A stretch of DNA of 32,222 bases from Candidatus Methylomirabilota bacterium (lineage in GTDB: Bacteria > Methylomirabilota > Methylomirabilia > Rokubacteriales > DASRDR01), in NCBI GenBank assembly GCA_036005065.1, contig DASYQW010000028.1:1-32222 (forward strand). Direction: 5' to 3'. Shown piece after piece: positions 1-8,018 of the stretch; within the stretch, counting starts at the first letter, position 1, and the number at the start of each line of letters is the position of its first letter. The position numbers and the translations under genes were made by a program. The notes beneath the pieces were generated by a model. The model had not been told where the DNA came from. It saw only the letters and a list, made by a program, of their open reading frames with translations, and searched no databases.

Positions 1-299
1 GGCCCCCACAGCGCGGCGGTGCAGCCGCGTGAGGAGCGCCGTGATGTCGGCATCGGTCGGCGGCGGCAGGCGGTGGAAGATGGGCCGGGCGGTCGGGGTC
101 GTGCGCGTGTAGACGCCGTCGAAGACGAGCGAGTGGAGTGAGCTCCGCCGCGGGCGTCGACCACCCCCTGCCGGCTCGCATGCCGCCGCAGTCACCTGAA
201 GACGGTGCGCAGGAAGATGCGCAGCACCGCGCGCGTCAGCTCCGCGTCGAAGGCGAGCTGGTAGCGCACCGGCACCGGCACGGTGAAGACCGGCCCGGC
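1..299 (-). pseudogene. IS91-family (Y2) transposase remnant
   Basis: Read on the minus strand from 299 to 1, conceptual translation gives a piece resembling the conserved C-terminal half of IS91-type Y2 transposases: TVPVPVRYQLAFDAELTRAV, then RIFLRTVFR, an in-frame TGA at 194-192, and LRRHA...VDARGGA. After a change of frame near 136-142 it resumes as HSLVFDGVYT and FHRLPPPTDADITALL. The segment that normally links the GGA and HSLV motifs (about 17 residues around the VQRFG..LNLNVH motif) is missing, which explains the frame change. The copy is thus broken by a stop, a deletion and a frameshift, and runs off the left edge, where its C-terminus would lie. Family assignment rests on remembered motifs. 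I am fairly sure it is a transposase relic and less sure of the subfamily. Confidence 0.72.
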
Positions 300-328
300 T
301 TGACAGCGTCGGGGCGATTTAGTATTTA
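300..328 (+). promoter_or_regulatory. sigma70-type promoter of the hcr-box operon
   Basis: TTGACA at 300-305, a 17-base spacer and TATTTA at 323-328 make a near-consensus promoter in an AT-rich island (roughly 317-345) inside very GC-rich DNA. Transcription would begin near 335, about 40 bases before the hcrC start at 374, for which GGAG at 363-366 is the ribosome binding site. The promoter abuts the end of the transposase relic. Confidence 0.75.
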
Positions 329-373
329 TTAACTGTACTTCATCTAGGCTGAATCCCGGACCGGAGTGTGCCG

Positions 374-853
374 ATGCGGACCCTTCTGTCCCTCACGGTC
401 AACGGCGAGATCCACGAGGTCGCGGTCCCGGTGCACAAGACCTTGCTCGAGGTCTTGCGGGAGGACCTCGGCCTCATCGGGACCAAGCATGGCTGCGAGC
501 TCGGCGAGTGCGGGACCTGCACCGTGCTGGTCGACGGCGAGCCCGTGCTCTCCTGCCTGGCCCTGCCCGTCGAGTGCCAGGGGGCGGAGATCCTGACCGT
601 CGAGGGCATGGCCGGGCCGGATGGCCTCCACCCGCTCCAGCGCGCCTTCGCGGAGCTGGGGGCGGCCCAGTGCGGCTACTGCACGCCGGGGATCCTGCTC
701 ACCGCGATGGCGCTGCTCGAGGGGGAGCCCCGGCCGACGCGGGACGCGGTCAAGGCCGCGCTGGCCGGGAACCTCTGCCGCTGCACGGGCTACACGAAGA
801 TCCTGGATGCGGTGGAGCTGGCGGCCGGCCGCATCGCGGGAGCGCGCGCATGA
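374..853 (+). CDS. hcrC: 4-hydroxybenzoyl-CoA reductase, gamma subunit (2x[2Fe-2S])
   Basis: Small iron-sulfur subunit of a xanthine-oxidase-family enzyme, 159 aa, close to the roughly 160 aa of known HcrC. The plant-type [2Fe-2S] cluster is held by C41, C46, C49 and C61 (CELGECGTC). The second, all-helical cluster uses C100, C103, C135 and C137 (CGYC and CRC). The ATG at 374 is chosen over the GTG at 368 because GGAG at 363-366 is spaced seven bases from it. The gene leads an operon and its stop overlaps the start of hcrA (ATGA). Family knowledge: electrons from ferredoxin reach the molybdenum site through these clusters to remove the para-hydroxyl of 4-hydroxybenzoyl-CoA. The subunit alone could belong to any xanthine-dehydrogenase relative; the hcrB neighbour decides the name. 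Confidence 0.9.
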   Translation: MRTLLSLTVNGEIHEVAVPVHKTLLEVLREDLGLIGTKHGCELGECGTCTVLVDGEPVLSCLALPVECQGAEILTVEGMAGPDGLHPLQRAFAELGAAQCGYCTPGILLTAMALLEGEPRPTRDAVKAALAGNLCRCTGYTKILDAVELAAGRIAGARA

Positions 854-3297
854 GGGAGGGCCCGCTCTCGGTCGTCGGCCAGCCGCTGCCCAAGGTCGAC
901 GCCTGGGCCAAGGTCACCGGCGAGACCCGATTCGCCGACGACCTCGTCCTGCCGCGGATGGCCTACGCGAAGATCCTCCGCGCCCAGCACCCTCACGCCC
1001 TCGTCAAGCGCGTCGACGGACGCCGGGCCCGCGCGCTGCCCGGCGTCTATGCGGTCATCACGGGCCAGGACTTCCCGCCGGTGAAGTTCGGCATCATGCC
1101 GGTGAGCCAGGACGAGGAGCCGCTCTGCCGGGAGAAGGTCCGCTTCGTGGGCGACCCGGTGGCCGCCGTGGCCGCGGTCGACGAGGAGACGGCCGAGCGG
1201 GCCATGCACCTCATCGAGGTGGAGTACGAGCCGCTCCCGCCGCTCATGTCGATCGAGGAGGCCCTCCGCGACGGGAGCCACCGGATCCACGAGTACGGCG
1301 ACGGCCACAACATCCACAAGATGGTGTCCCTCGAGTTCGGCGATGTCGAGGAAGGCTTCCAGGGAGCCGACCTCGTCCGCGAGGACGTCTTCTTCTTCCA
1401 GGGGAACACGCACCTCCCGATGGAGCAGCACGCCGCCGTCGCCCAGTGGGGCGCCGACGCGAAGCTGACCCTGTGGTCCTCGACCCAGACGCCCCACTAC
1501 GTCCACCGGGCGCTCGGCCGGGTGCTCGGCCTTCCGATGAGCCACATCCGGGTCATCGCGACGCCGAACGGCGGCGCCTTCGGCGGCAAATCCGATCCCT
1601 TCAGCCACGAGATGGTGGTCTGTCGCCTGGCCCAGCTCACCGGGCGCCCCGTGAAGACGACGCTCACCCGGGAGGAGGTCTTCTACACGCACCGCGGCCG
1701 GCATCCCGTCCTCATGTGGATCAAGTCGGGCGTCACGCGCGACGGCCAGATCCGGGCGATCCACTTCCGGTCGTATCTCGACGGCGGAGCCTACGGCTCC
1801 TACGGCGTGGCCTCGACCTTCTACACGGGCGCGCTCCAGACCGTGACCTACAAGGTCGAGCGCTACAAGTTCGAGGGCTGCCGGGTCTTCACCAACAAGC
1901 CGCCATGCGGCCCCAAGCGTGGCCACGGAACGCCCCAGCCGCGCTTCGCGCTCGAGGTCCACCTCGACAAGATCGCCGAGGCGCTCGGCCTCGACCCCGC
2001 CGAGCTGCGCCGCCGGCACGCCGTCGACGAGCACACCAAGACCGTGAACCACCTGACCATCACCACCTCCGGGCTCCGGGAGTGCCTCGACCGGGTCGTG
2101 GCGGCCTCGGGCTGGCGGGAGAAGTTCCGGAAGCTCCCCTATGGCCGCGGCATCGGGATCGCCGCCTCCTCCTACATTTCCGGGGCCGGGCTGCCCATCT
2201 ACTGGAACGACATGCCGCACTCGGGCGTCATGGTGAAGATCGACCGGGGCGGCGGCGTGGCCGCCTTCTGCGGCTCGATCGACATCGGGCAGGGGTCCGA
2301 CTCGATCCTCGCCTACGTGGTGGCCGAGGTGCTGGGGATCCGCCCCGAGGACATCCGCGTGGTCACCGCCGATACCGACCTCACGCCGGTCGACCTCGGC
2401 TCCTACTCCTCGCGGGTGACGCTCATGAGCGGCAACGCCGCCAAGGAGGCGGCCGAGAAGCTCCGCGGCCTCCTGCTCGACGCCGCGGCCAAGAAGCTGG
2501 AGGTCTCCCCGGCCGACCTCGAGGCGCGCGACCGGCGGATCTTCCTGCGGCAGGAGCCGGCCCGGGGCCTCGCCTTCGACGAGGCGGCCCGCCTCGCCGA
2601 GGCGGCCTACGGGACTCTGGTCGCGGCCGGCTCCTACACGCCGCCCAAGCGCGCCGCCAAATTCAAGGGCGCCGGGGTGGGCCCGACACCGGCCTACTCC
2701 TACACGGCCTCGGTCGTCGAGCTCGAGGTGGACCCGGACACGGGCGAGATCCGGATCGACCGCGTCTGGGTCGCCCACGACGGCGGCACCGCGATCAATC
2801 CCCTGCTGGTCGAGGGCCAGGTCGAGGGCTCCATCTACATGGGGATCGGCGAGGCGCTCATGGAGGAGCAGGTCTTCCGCCACGGGCTCCACAAGATCCC
2901 CTCGATGCTGGAGTACAAGAGCCCGACGACGCTGGAGACGCCCGAGATCACGACGATCCTCGTCCAGACCCGCGACCCTGAGGGGCCGTTCGGGGCCAAG
3001 GAGGCCGGCCAGGGCCCGCTCCTTCCGGTCATCCCGGCCATCGCCAACGCCGTCTGGGACGCGGTGGGCGTGCGGATCGACGAGGTCCCGATCACGCCGG
3101 AGAAGATCCTGAAGGCCCTCGACGACCGGGCCAAGGGGCGGCCCGGCCGGTTCGGCCCCGAACGCCTGCCCCCCGTCGTCTTCCGGGACCCGACCCGGGT
3201 TCCGCCCCCGTGGGTCGATCCCGAGGGCCGAGCCTCCACGACGATCCACGGGAGCAACGACCGTCGGCCCCCTGTTGGACAAGAGCCGCGGCCATGA
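850..3297 (+). CDS. hcrA: 4-hydroxybenzoyl-CoA reductase, alpha subunit (molybdenum catalytic)
   Basis: Molybdopterin-binding catalytic subunit, 815 aa (known HcrA is near 770). Visible family features are the N-terminal VVGQPLPKVDAWAKVTGETRF segment, GGAFGGK (about residues 241-247), CGPKRGHGTPQPRF starting at C353, and GAKEAGQGP with the family's catalytic glutamate at E718. The start at 850 overlaps the hcrC stop; an open frame continues upstream to 508, but that stretch lies inside hcrC and is not coding. The protein would bind the cofactor and the CoA thioester and reductively dehydroxylate 4-hydroxybenzoyl-CoA to benzoyl-CoA in the cytoplasm. It shares a promoter with hcrC and hcrB, and its TGA overlaps the hcrB start. 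The specificity call depends mainly on hcrB and on the boxCB genes that follow. Confidence 0.9.
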   Translation: MREGPLSVVGQPLPKVDAWAKVTGETRFADDLVLPRMAYAKILRAQHPHALVKRVDGRRARALPGVYAVITGQDFPPVKFGIMPVSQDEEPLCREKVRFVGDPVAAVAAVDEETAERAMHLIEVEYEPLPPLMSIEEALRDGSHRIHEYGDGHNIHKMVSLEFGDVEEGFQGADLVREDVFFFQGNTHLPMEQHAAVAQWGADAKLTLWSSTQTPHYVHRALGRVLGLPMSHIRVIATPNGGAFGGKSDPFSHEMVVCRLAQLTGRPVKTTLTREEVFYTHRGRHPVLMWIKSGVTRDGQIRAIHFRSYLDGGAYGSYGVASTFYTGALQTVTYKVERYKFEGCRVFTNKPPCGPKRGHGTPQPRFALEVHLDKIAEALGLDPAELRRRHAVDEHTKTVNHLTITTSGLRECLDRVVAASGWREKFRKLPYGRGIGIAASSYISGAGLPIYWNDMPHSGVMVKIDRGGGVAAFCGSIDIGQGSDSILAYVVAEVLGIRPEDIRVVTADTDLTPVDLGSYSSRVTLMSGNAAKEAAEKLRGLLLDAAAKKLEVSPADLEARDRRIFLRQEPARGLAFDEAARLAEAAYGTLVAAGSYTPPKRAAKFKGAGVGPTPAYSYTASVVELEVDPDTGEIRIDRVWVAHDGGTAINPLLVEGQVEGSIYMGIGEALMEEQVFRHGLHKIPSMLEYKSPTTLETPEITTILVQTRDPEGPFGAKEAGQGPLLPVIPAIANAVWDAVGVRIDEVPITPEKILKALDDRAKGRPGRFGPERLPPVVFRDPTRVPPPWVDPEGRASTTIHGSNDRRPPVGQEPRP

Positions 3298-4379
3298 TGC
3301 GGCTCCCGCCGTTCACCTACCTCGCCCCGCGGCGGCTCGAGGAGGCGGCGCGACTCCTCGCCGAGCACGGTCCCGAGGCGATGGTCGTGGCGGGGGGAAC
3401 GGACCTCTATCCGAACATGAAGCGGCGGCAGTTCGAGCCGAGCGTGCTGGTGGGGCTGCGCGGGATCCGTGACCTCGCTCAGATCGCGGGGAGCGCCCGA
3501 GAGGGCATGCGGATCGGCGCCGGGGCGACGCTGACCCGCGTCGCCGAGCACCCCGAGGTGGCGACGCACTACACCGGGCTGGCCCGGGCCGCCGGGGTCG
3601 TCTCCACGCCCCAGCTCCGCAACATGGGGACCCTCGGGGGAAACGTCTGCGTCGACACGCGGTGTAACTACTACAACCAGTCCTACGAGTGGCGGAAGGC
3701 GATCGGCTTCTGCATGAAGAAGGACGGGGACATCTGCCTCGTGGCGCCGGGCAGCTCGCGCTGCTGGGCGGTCTCGTCGTCGGACACGGCCCCCGTCCTC
3801 TGGAGCCTCGGCGCCGAGCTCGTGCTGATCGGCCCGGCCGGCGAGCGGCGGATCCCGATGGCAGCCCTCTACCAGGACGACGGCATCCGCTACCTCCGGA
3901 AGGCGCCCGACGAGATCGTCGCCGAGATCCGGGTCCCGCCGGTGGACGGCTGGCGAGCCACCTACTGGAAGCTCCGGCGGCGCGGGGCGTTCGACTTTCC
4001 GGTGCTCGGCGTCGCCGCCGCCGTGCGGCTCGAGGGCGACGTCTGCCGGGAGGCCCGCATCGTGCTGGGCGCCGTCGCCTCCCAGCCCCGCGAGGCGCCC
4101 GCCGCCGCCCGGGTGCTGGTCGGCGAGCGCCTCACGCCCGAGGTGATCGAGCGTGCCGCCGGGGCGGCGGCCACGCCGTCGAAGCCTCTGGACAACACGG
4201 ATCTCGTTTACCACTACCGGAAGCGGATGACGCGCGTCTACGTGGCCCGGGCGCTGCGGGAGCTGGCGGGACTGCCGGTGGCGGGCGTCTGGCCCCTGGG
4301 CATGTCGGCCCGTCGCGGCGACGGGGAATGGCTACCTGACGAGGGACCGCATGGATCCGGAGAGAGCAGTCATGGCTGA
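3294..4379 (+). CDS. hcrB: 4-hydroxybenzoyl-CoA reductase, beta subunit (FAD, [4Fe-4S])
   Basis: FAD-binding subunit, 361 aa from ATG 3294 (ATG 3297 is also possible; both overlap the hcrA stop). VVAGGTDLYPNMKRRQ and TLGGNVCVDTRCN are typical of the FAD_binding_5 fold. The diagnostic feature is an insertion with C124, C140, C148 and C157. Spacings of 16, 8 and 9 equal those I recall for the [4Fe-4S] ligands C122/C138/C146/C155 of Thauera HcrB. Ordinary xanthine dehydrogenase FAD subunits lack this loop, so it separates a 4-hydroxybenzoyl-CoA reductase from other relatives. The protein is about 35 residues longer than Thauera HcrB. The extra tail (after LRELAGLPVAG) is low-complexity-like and its last codons overlap the boxC start. 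Confidence 0.92.
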   Translation: MMRLPPFTYLAPRRLEEAARLLAEHGPEAMVVAGGTDLYPNMKRRQFEPSVLVGLRGIRDLAQIAGSAREGMRIGAGATLTRVAEHPEVATHYTGLARAAGVVSTPQLRNMGTLGGNVCVDTRCNYYNQSYEWRKAIGFCMKKDGDICLVAPGSSRCWAVSSSDTAPVLWSLGAELVLIGPAGERRIPMAALYQDDGIRYLRKAPDEIVAEIRVPPVDGWRATYWKLRRRGAFDFPVLGVAAAVRLEGDVCREARIVLGAVASQPREAPAAARVLVGERLTPEVIERAAGAAATPSKPLDNTDLVYHYRKRMTRVYVARALRELAGLPVAGVWPLGMSARRGDGEWLPDEGPHGSGESSHG

Positions 4380-6042
4380 CGCCGACAAGCGCCTGGTGGA
4401 CTTCCGGACCGAGCCGGCCCGGTACCGGCACTGGAAGCTCGCCATCGACGGACGGGTAGCGACCCTGACGATGGACGTCCGGGAGGACGGCGGGATCCGC
4501 CCGGGATACGAGCTGAAGCTCAACTCCTACGACCTCGGGGTGGACATCGAGCTCTCCGACGCCATCCAGCGCCTGCGCTTCGAGCATCCCGAGGTCGGCG
4601 CCGTGGTGATCACCTCCGGCAAGGAGCGGGTGTTCTGTGCGGGCGCCAACATCCGGATGCTGGGCCAGTCGGGCCACGGCTGGAAGGTGAACTTCTGCAA
4701 GTTCACCAACGAGACCCGCAACGCGATCGAGGAGGCATCATCCGAGTCGCGCCAGTCCTACCTCGCCGCGGTGGCCGGCGCCTGCGCCGGCGGCGGCTAC
4801 GAGATCGCCCTGGCCACCGACTACATCATCATGGCGGATGACGGCAACACGGCCGTCTCCCTTCCCGAAGTGTCGCTGCTGGGGGTGCTGCCCGGCACCG
4901 GCGGCCTGACCCGGCTGGTCGACAAGCGGCGCGTGCGCCGCGACCGCGCCGACTTCTTCTGCACCACCGAGGAGGGGGTCAAGGGCCAGCGGGCGCTCGA
5001 CTGGGGGCTGGTCGACGAGCTCACGCCGCGCTCGCGCCTCGAGGAGACGGTGAGACAGCGGGCGGCCGAGGCCGCGTCCCGGACCGACCGGCCCGCGGGC
5101 GCCACCGGCGTCCGGCTGCTCTCCTTGCTCCGCACGATCGACGGCGACCGCATCCTGTACGGCCACGTCGCCTGTCAGCTCGACCGCGACCGGGGCCTGG
5201 CCGAGATCACGCTGCGGGCCCCCGAGGCGGCCCCGCCGGCCGACCTCGCGGGCCTCCACGCGGCCGGAAGCGGCTTCTGGCCGCTGGCGCTGGCCCGCGA
5301 GCTGGACGACCTGGTCCTGCACCTCCGCACCAACGAGGACGCGATCGGCCTGTGGGTGATCCGGACCGAGGGCCGCGCCGACCTTGTGGACGCGTACGAC
5401 CGGCTGCTGGTCCACCACCAGGCCGACTGGCTGGTCCGCGAGATCCGGCTCTATCTCCGGCGCACCCTCAAGCGCCTCGATGCGTCGTCGCGCTCGATCT
5501 TCGCGCTGATCGAGCCCGGCTCGTGCTTCACGGGGACCCTCCTCGAGCTGGCGCTGGCCGCCGACCGCGCCTACATGCTGGCCGGCACCCGCGAGGGCGA
5601 CGACCGGCCGGCGGCCACGGTGCGTCTCGGCGAGCCGAACTTCGGCGCCTACCCGATGCCGAACGGGCTCACGCGTCTTCAGAGCCGCTTCCTCGGCGAG
5701 CCCGGGCGCGTCGACGAGCTCCGGGGACGCATCGGGCAGGATCTGGACGCGGCCGCGGCCGACAAGGCCGGCCTCGTCACCTTCACGCCCGACGACATCG
5801 ACTGGGACGACGAGGTCCGGCTCGCCCTGGAGGAGCGGGTGGCGCTCTCGCCCGACGCCTTGACGGGCATGGAGGCGTCCCTGCGCTTCGGCGGGCCCGA
5901 GACCCTGGAAACCAAGGTCTTCGGTCGCCTGTCCGCCTGGCAGAACTGGATCTTCCAGCGCCCGAACGCGGTCGGGGCGAAGGGCGCGCTCTCGGTGTAC
6001 GGCACGGGCCAGCGCCCGGAGTTCGACCGGAGGAGGGCCTGA
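4372..6042 (+). CDS. boxC: benzoyl-CoA-dihydrodiol lyase (2,3-epoxybenzoyl-CoA dihydrolase)
   Basis: 556 aa, matching the usual 550-560 of BoxC. It is a double enoyl-CoA-hydratase-like protein: an N-terminal crotonase half with VVITSGKERVFCAGANIRML and AGACAGGGYEIALATDYI (oxyanion-hole region) and LLGVLPGTGGLTRL, then a long second half with FALIEPGSCFTGTLLELALA. Family function: opens 2,3-epoxybenzoyl-CoA hydrolytically to 3,4-dehydroadipyl-CoA semialdehyde, releasing formate. ATG 4372 is preferred over ATG 4351 because GGAGAG (4359-4364) precedes it by seven bases; the gene overlaps hcrB by eight bases. The stop TGA shares a base with the boxB start. No frameshift or missing block is seen. 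Confidence 0.93.
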   Translation: MADADKRLVDFRTEPARYRHWKLAIDGRVATLTMDVREDGGIRPGYELKLNSYDLGVDIELSDAIQRLRFEHPEVGAVVITSGKERVFCAGANIRMLGQSGHGWKVNFCKFTNETRNAIEEASSESRQSYLAAVAGACAGGGYEIALATDYIIMADDGNTAVSLPEVSLLGVLPGTGGLTRLVDKRRVRRDRADFFCTTEEGVKGQRALDWGLVDELTPRSRLEETVRQRAAEAASRTDRPAGATGVRLLSLLRTIDGDRILYGHVACQLDRDRGLAEITLRAPEAAPPADLAGLHAAGSGFWPLALARELDDLVLHLRTNEDAIGLWVIRTEGRADLVDAYDRLLVHHQADWLVREIRLYLRRTLKRLDASSRSIFALIEPGSCFTGTLLELALAADRAYMLAGTREGDDRPAATVRLGEPNFGAYPMPNGLTRLQSRFLGEPGRVDELRGRIGQDLDAAAADKAGLVTFTPDDIDWDDEVRLALEERVALSPDALTGMEASLRFGGPETLETKVFGRLSAWQNWIFQRPNAVGAKGALSVYGTGQRPEFDRRRA

Positions 6043-7460
6043 TGGCCGGCATCGACTACGGCGAGCGCATTCCGAACAATGTCGACCTCCACCAGAATCG
6101 GCGGCTGCTCCGCGCCCTGGAGGAGTGGCAGCCGAGGTTCCTCCAGTGGTGGTCTCAGATGGGGCCGGTCGGCTACCAGGCCAAGGAGGTCTATCTCCGG
6201 ACCGCCGTCAGCGTCGACTCGAAGGGATGGGCGCACTTCGACTACGTCAAGATGCCGGACTACCGCTGGGGCATCTTCCTGGCCGAGCCGGAGCCGGGCC
6301 GGACGATCCCGTTCGGGGCCCACCGGGGCCAGCCGGCCTGGCCGGACGTCCCCGGTGAACACCGGGGCGTGCTCCGCCGGCTCATCGTGACCCAGGGAGA
6401 CACGGAGCCGGCCTCGGTCGAGCAGCAGCGGCACCTCGGACGGACCTGCCCCTCCCTCTACGACCTGCGGAATCTCTTCCAGGTCAACGTGGAGGAGGGC
6501 CGCCACCTGTGGGCGATGGTCTACCTCCTCCACGCCCACTTCGGGCGCGACGGCCGCGAGGAGGCGGAAGCGCTCCTGCAGCGGCGCTCGGGGGATCAGG
6601 ACAAGCCCCGTATCCTGGGCGCCTTCAACGAGAAGACCCCCGACTGGCTCTCCTTCTTCATGTTCACCTACTTCACCGACCGCGACGGGAAGTACCAGCT
6701 CTGCAGCCTCGCCGAGAGCGGGTTCGACCCTCTCTCCCGGACCTGCCGGTTCATGCTGACCGAAGAAGCCCACCACATGTTCGTGGGCGAGACCGGCCTC
6801 GGGCGGATCGTCCAGCGGACCTGTGAGCTGATGCGGAAGCACAAGACCGACGACGTGCGGAAGCACGGTGGCATCGACCTGTCCACCATCCAGCGGTACC
6901 TGAACTTCCACTACTCGGTGTCGCTCGACCTCTTCGGCTCCGAGGTCTCCACCAACGCGGCGAACTTCTACACGTCCGGGCTGAAGGGCCGGTTCGAGGA
7001 GACCAAGAAGGACGACGACCACATCCTCACCGACGCGACCTACCCGGTCACCCGACTCGAAGGCGACCGCATCGTGGCTCGGGAGGAGCCGGCCCTCACG
7101 GCGCTCAACGAGCGGCTGCGCGACGACTACATCGCCGACTGCCAGCGGGGCCTCGACCGGTGGAACCAGATCATCAAGAAGGCCGGCATCGACTTCGAGT
7201 TCAGGCTGCCGCACCGCGGCTTCCACCGCGCCATCGGAAGCTTCGCCGGGGCGCGGGTGTCGCCGGAGGGCCGGGTCCTGAGCCAGGCCGAATGGGACGC
7301 CCGCCGGCTCGAGTGGATCCCCACCCGGGAGGACGAGACCTACGTGCAGAACCTGATGAAGCCCGTGATCGAGCCGGGCCGATTCGCCAGCTGGATCGCG
7401 CCGCCGCCGCGCGGGATCAACGGGCAGCCGATCGACTTCGAGTACGTGCGGCTGGACTGA
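6042..7460 (+). CDS. boxB: benzoyl-CoA 2,3-epoxidase, diiron oxygenase subunit BoxB
   Basis: 472 aa, the normal BoxB length. Candidate diiron ligands are all present: E122 (TEPASVEQQ), E152 and H155 (EEGRH), D213 (FTDRDG), E242 and H245 (EEAHH). Each is two residues past the ligand position I recall from the BoxB structure, so the active site looks intact. BoxB, with the ferredoxin/flavoprotein reductase BoxA, uses O2 to make 2,3-epoxybenzoyl-CoA from benzoyl-CoA. ATG 6042 has AGGAGG at 6031-6036 and overlaps the boxC stop by one base (TGATG). The boxA gene is not in this window, so electrons must come from a reductase encoded elsewhere. The product of the preceding hcr genes is the substrate of this enzyme. 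Confidence 0.94.
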   Translation: MAGIDYGERIPNNVDLHQNRRLLRALEEWQPRFLQWWSQMGPVGYQAKEVYLRTAVSVDSKGWAHFDYVKMPDYRWGIFLAEPEPGRTIPFGAHRGQPAWPDVPGEHRGVLRRLIVTQGDTEPASVEQQRHLGRTCPSLYDLRNLFQVNVEEGRHLWAMVYLLHAHFGRDGREEAEALLQRRSGDQDKPRILGAFNEKTPDWLSFFMFTYFTDRDGKYQLCSLAESGFDPLSRTCRFMLTEEAHHMFVGETGLGRIVQRTCELMRKHKTDDVRKHGGIDLSTIQRYLNFHYSVSLDLFGSEVSTNAANFYTSGLKGRFEETKKDDDHILTDATYPVTRLEGDRIVAREEPALTALNERLRDDYIADCQRGLDRWNQIIKKAGIDFEFRLPHRGFHRAIGSFAGARVSPEGRVLSQAEWDARRLEWIPTREDETYVQNLMKPVIEPGRFASWIAPPPRGINGQPIDFEYVRLD

Positions 7461-7463
7461 GGC

Positions 7464-8018
7464 ATGTCGCTCGGCGCGCGGATCAAGGGGCTGCGGTCGG
7501 AGCGAGGCATCCGGCAGAAGGAGCTCGCCCAGAAGGCCGGGCTGACCGCGAGCCTCGTGTCGCAGATCGAGTCCGACAAGCTGACGCCCTCTCTCCACAC
7601 GCTCGGCCGGCTGGCCGGCGCCCTCGGCGTGCCCATCGGGACGCTGTTCGAGCAGGCGCCCAACGGCCGGGTCCACATCGGGCGCAAGAAGGACTACGCG
7701 GTGGTGAGCTTCGACGGCTCGACCGAGCGCTGGGAAGTGCTGGCCGCCGGCCTCTTCCGGGGCAAGGTCCGAGCCGTGGTCTCCACGCTTCGCGGGCGGG
7801 GGACGAGCGTGCCTCCCGAGCGGGTCCTGATCGAGCCGGGCCAGATGAAGCTCATGTACGTCCTCCAGGGAAAGGTGGCCCTGCACGTGAACGGCGAGCG
7901 CCATCTCATGGAGGCGGGAGACTCGGCCCATCTGGACGGGGGAGTGCCGCACACCTGGGAGAACCTCGGGGCGGGCCAGGCGCGCACGCTCTGGGTGATC
8001 ACCGGCAAGGACGCGTGA
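7464..8018 (+). CDS. XRE-family regulator with C-terminal cupin sensor
   Basis: 184 aa. Residues 1-65 form a lambda-repressor-type helix-turn-helix (IKGLRSERGIRQKELAQKAG, then SLVSQIESDKLTPSLHTLGR). The C-terminal half is a cupin_2 barrel (EPGQMKLMYVLQGKVALHV ... GDSAHLDGGVPHTWEN) that could hold a metal or small effector. Such HTH-cupin proteins control catabolic or stress operons. Lying three bases after boxB and overlapping the next gene, it probably regulates this aromatic operon. Classical box clusters instead carry BoxR, an XRE domain fused to a shikimate-kinase-like CoA-thioester sensor. Here the sensing domain is different, so the effector cannot be inferred from BoxR. Confidence 0.85.
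   Translation: MSLGARIKGLRSERGIRQKELAQKAGLTASLVSQIESDKLTPSLHTLGRLAGALGVPIGTLFEQAPNGRVHIGRKKDYAVVSFDGSTERWEVLAAGLFRGKVRAVVSTLRGRGTSVPPERVLIEPGQMKLMYVLQGKVALHVNGERHLMEAGDSAHLDGGVPHTWENLGAGQARTLWVITGKDA

Noticed and set aside
138-332. A 64-codon plus-strand frame before hcrC
   Set aside because: It overlaps the transposase remnant and the promoter, and its translation has no recognisable pattern.
790-3282. An 830-codon open frame antisense to hcrA, and similar long antisense frames over boxB, the kinase and the glycosyltransferase
   Set aside because: High GC leaves few stops in the opposite frames. The translations are rich in R, G, D, V and H without motifs, and the sense frames carry clear catalytic residues.
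374-4379. Naming the three molybdenum-enzyme genes xanthine or carbon-monoxide dehydrogenase
   Set aside because: The four-cysteine insert in the FAD subunit and the adjacency to boxC and boxB point to 4-hydroxybenzoyl-CoA reductase.
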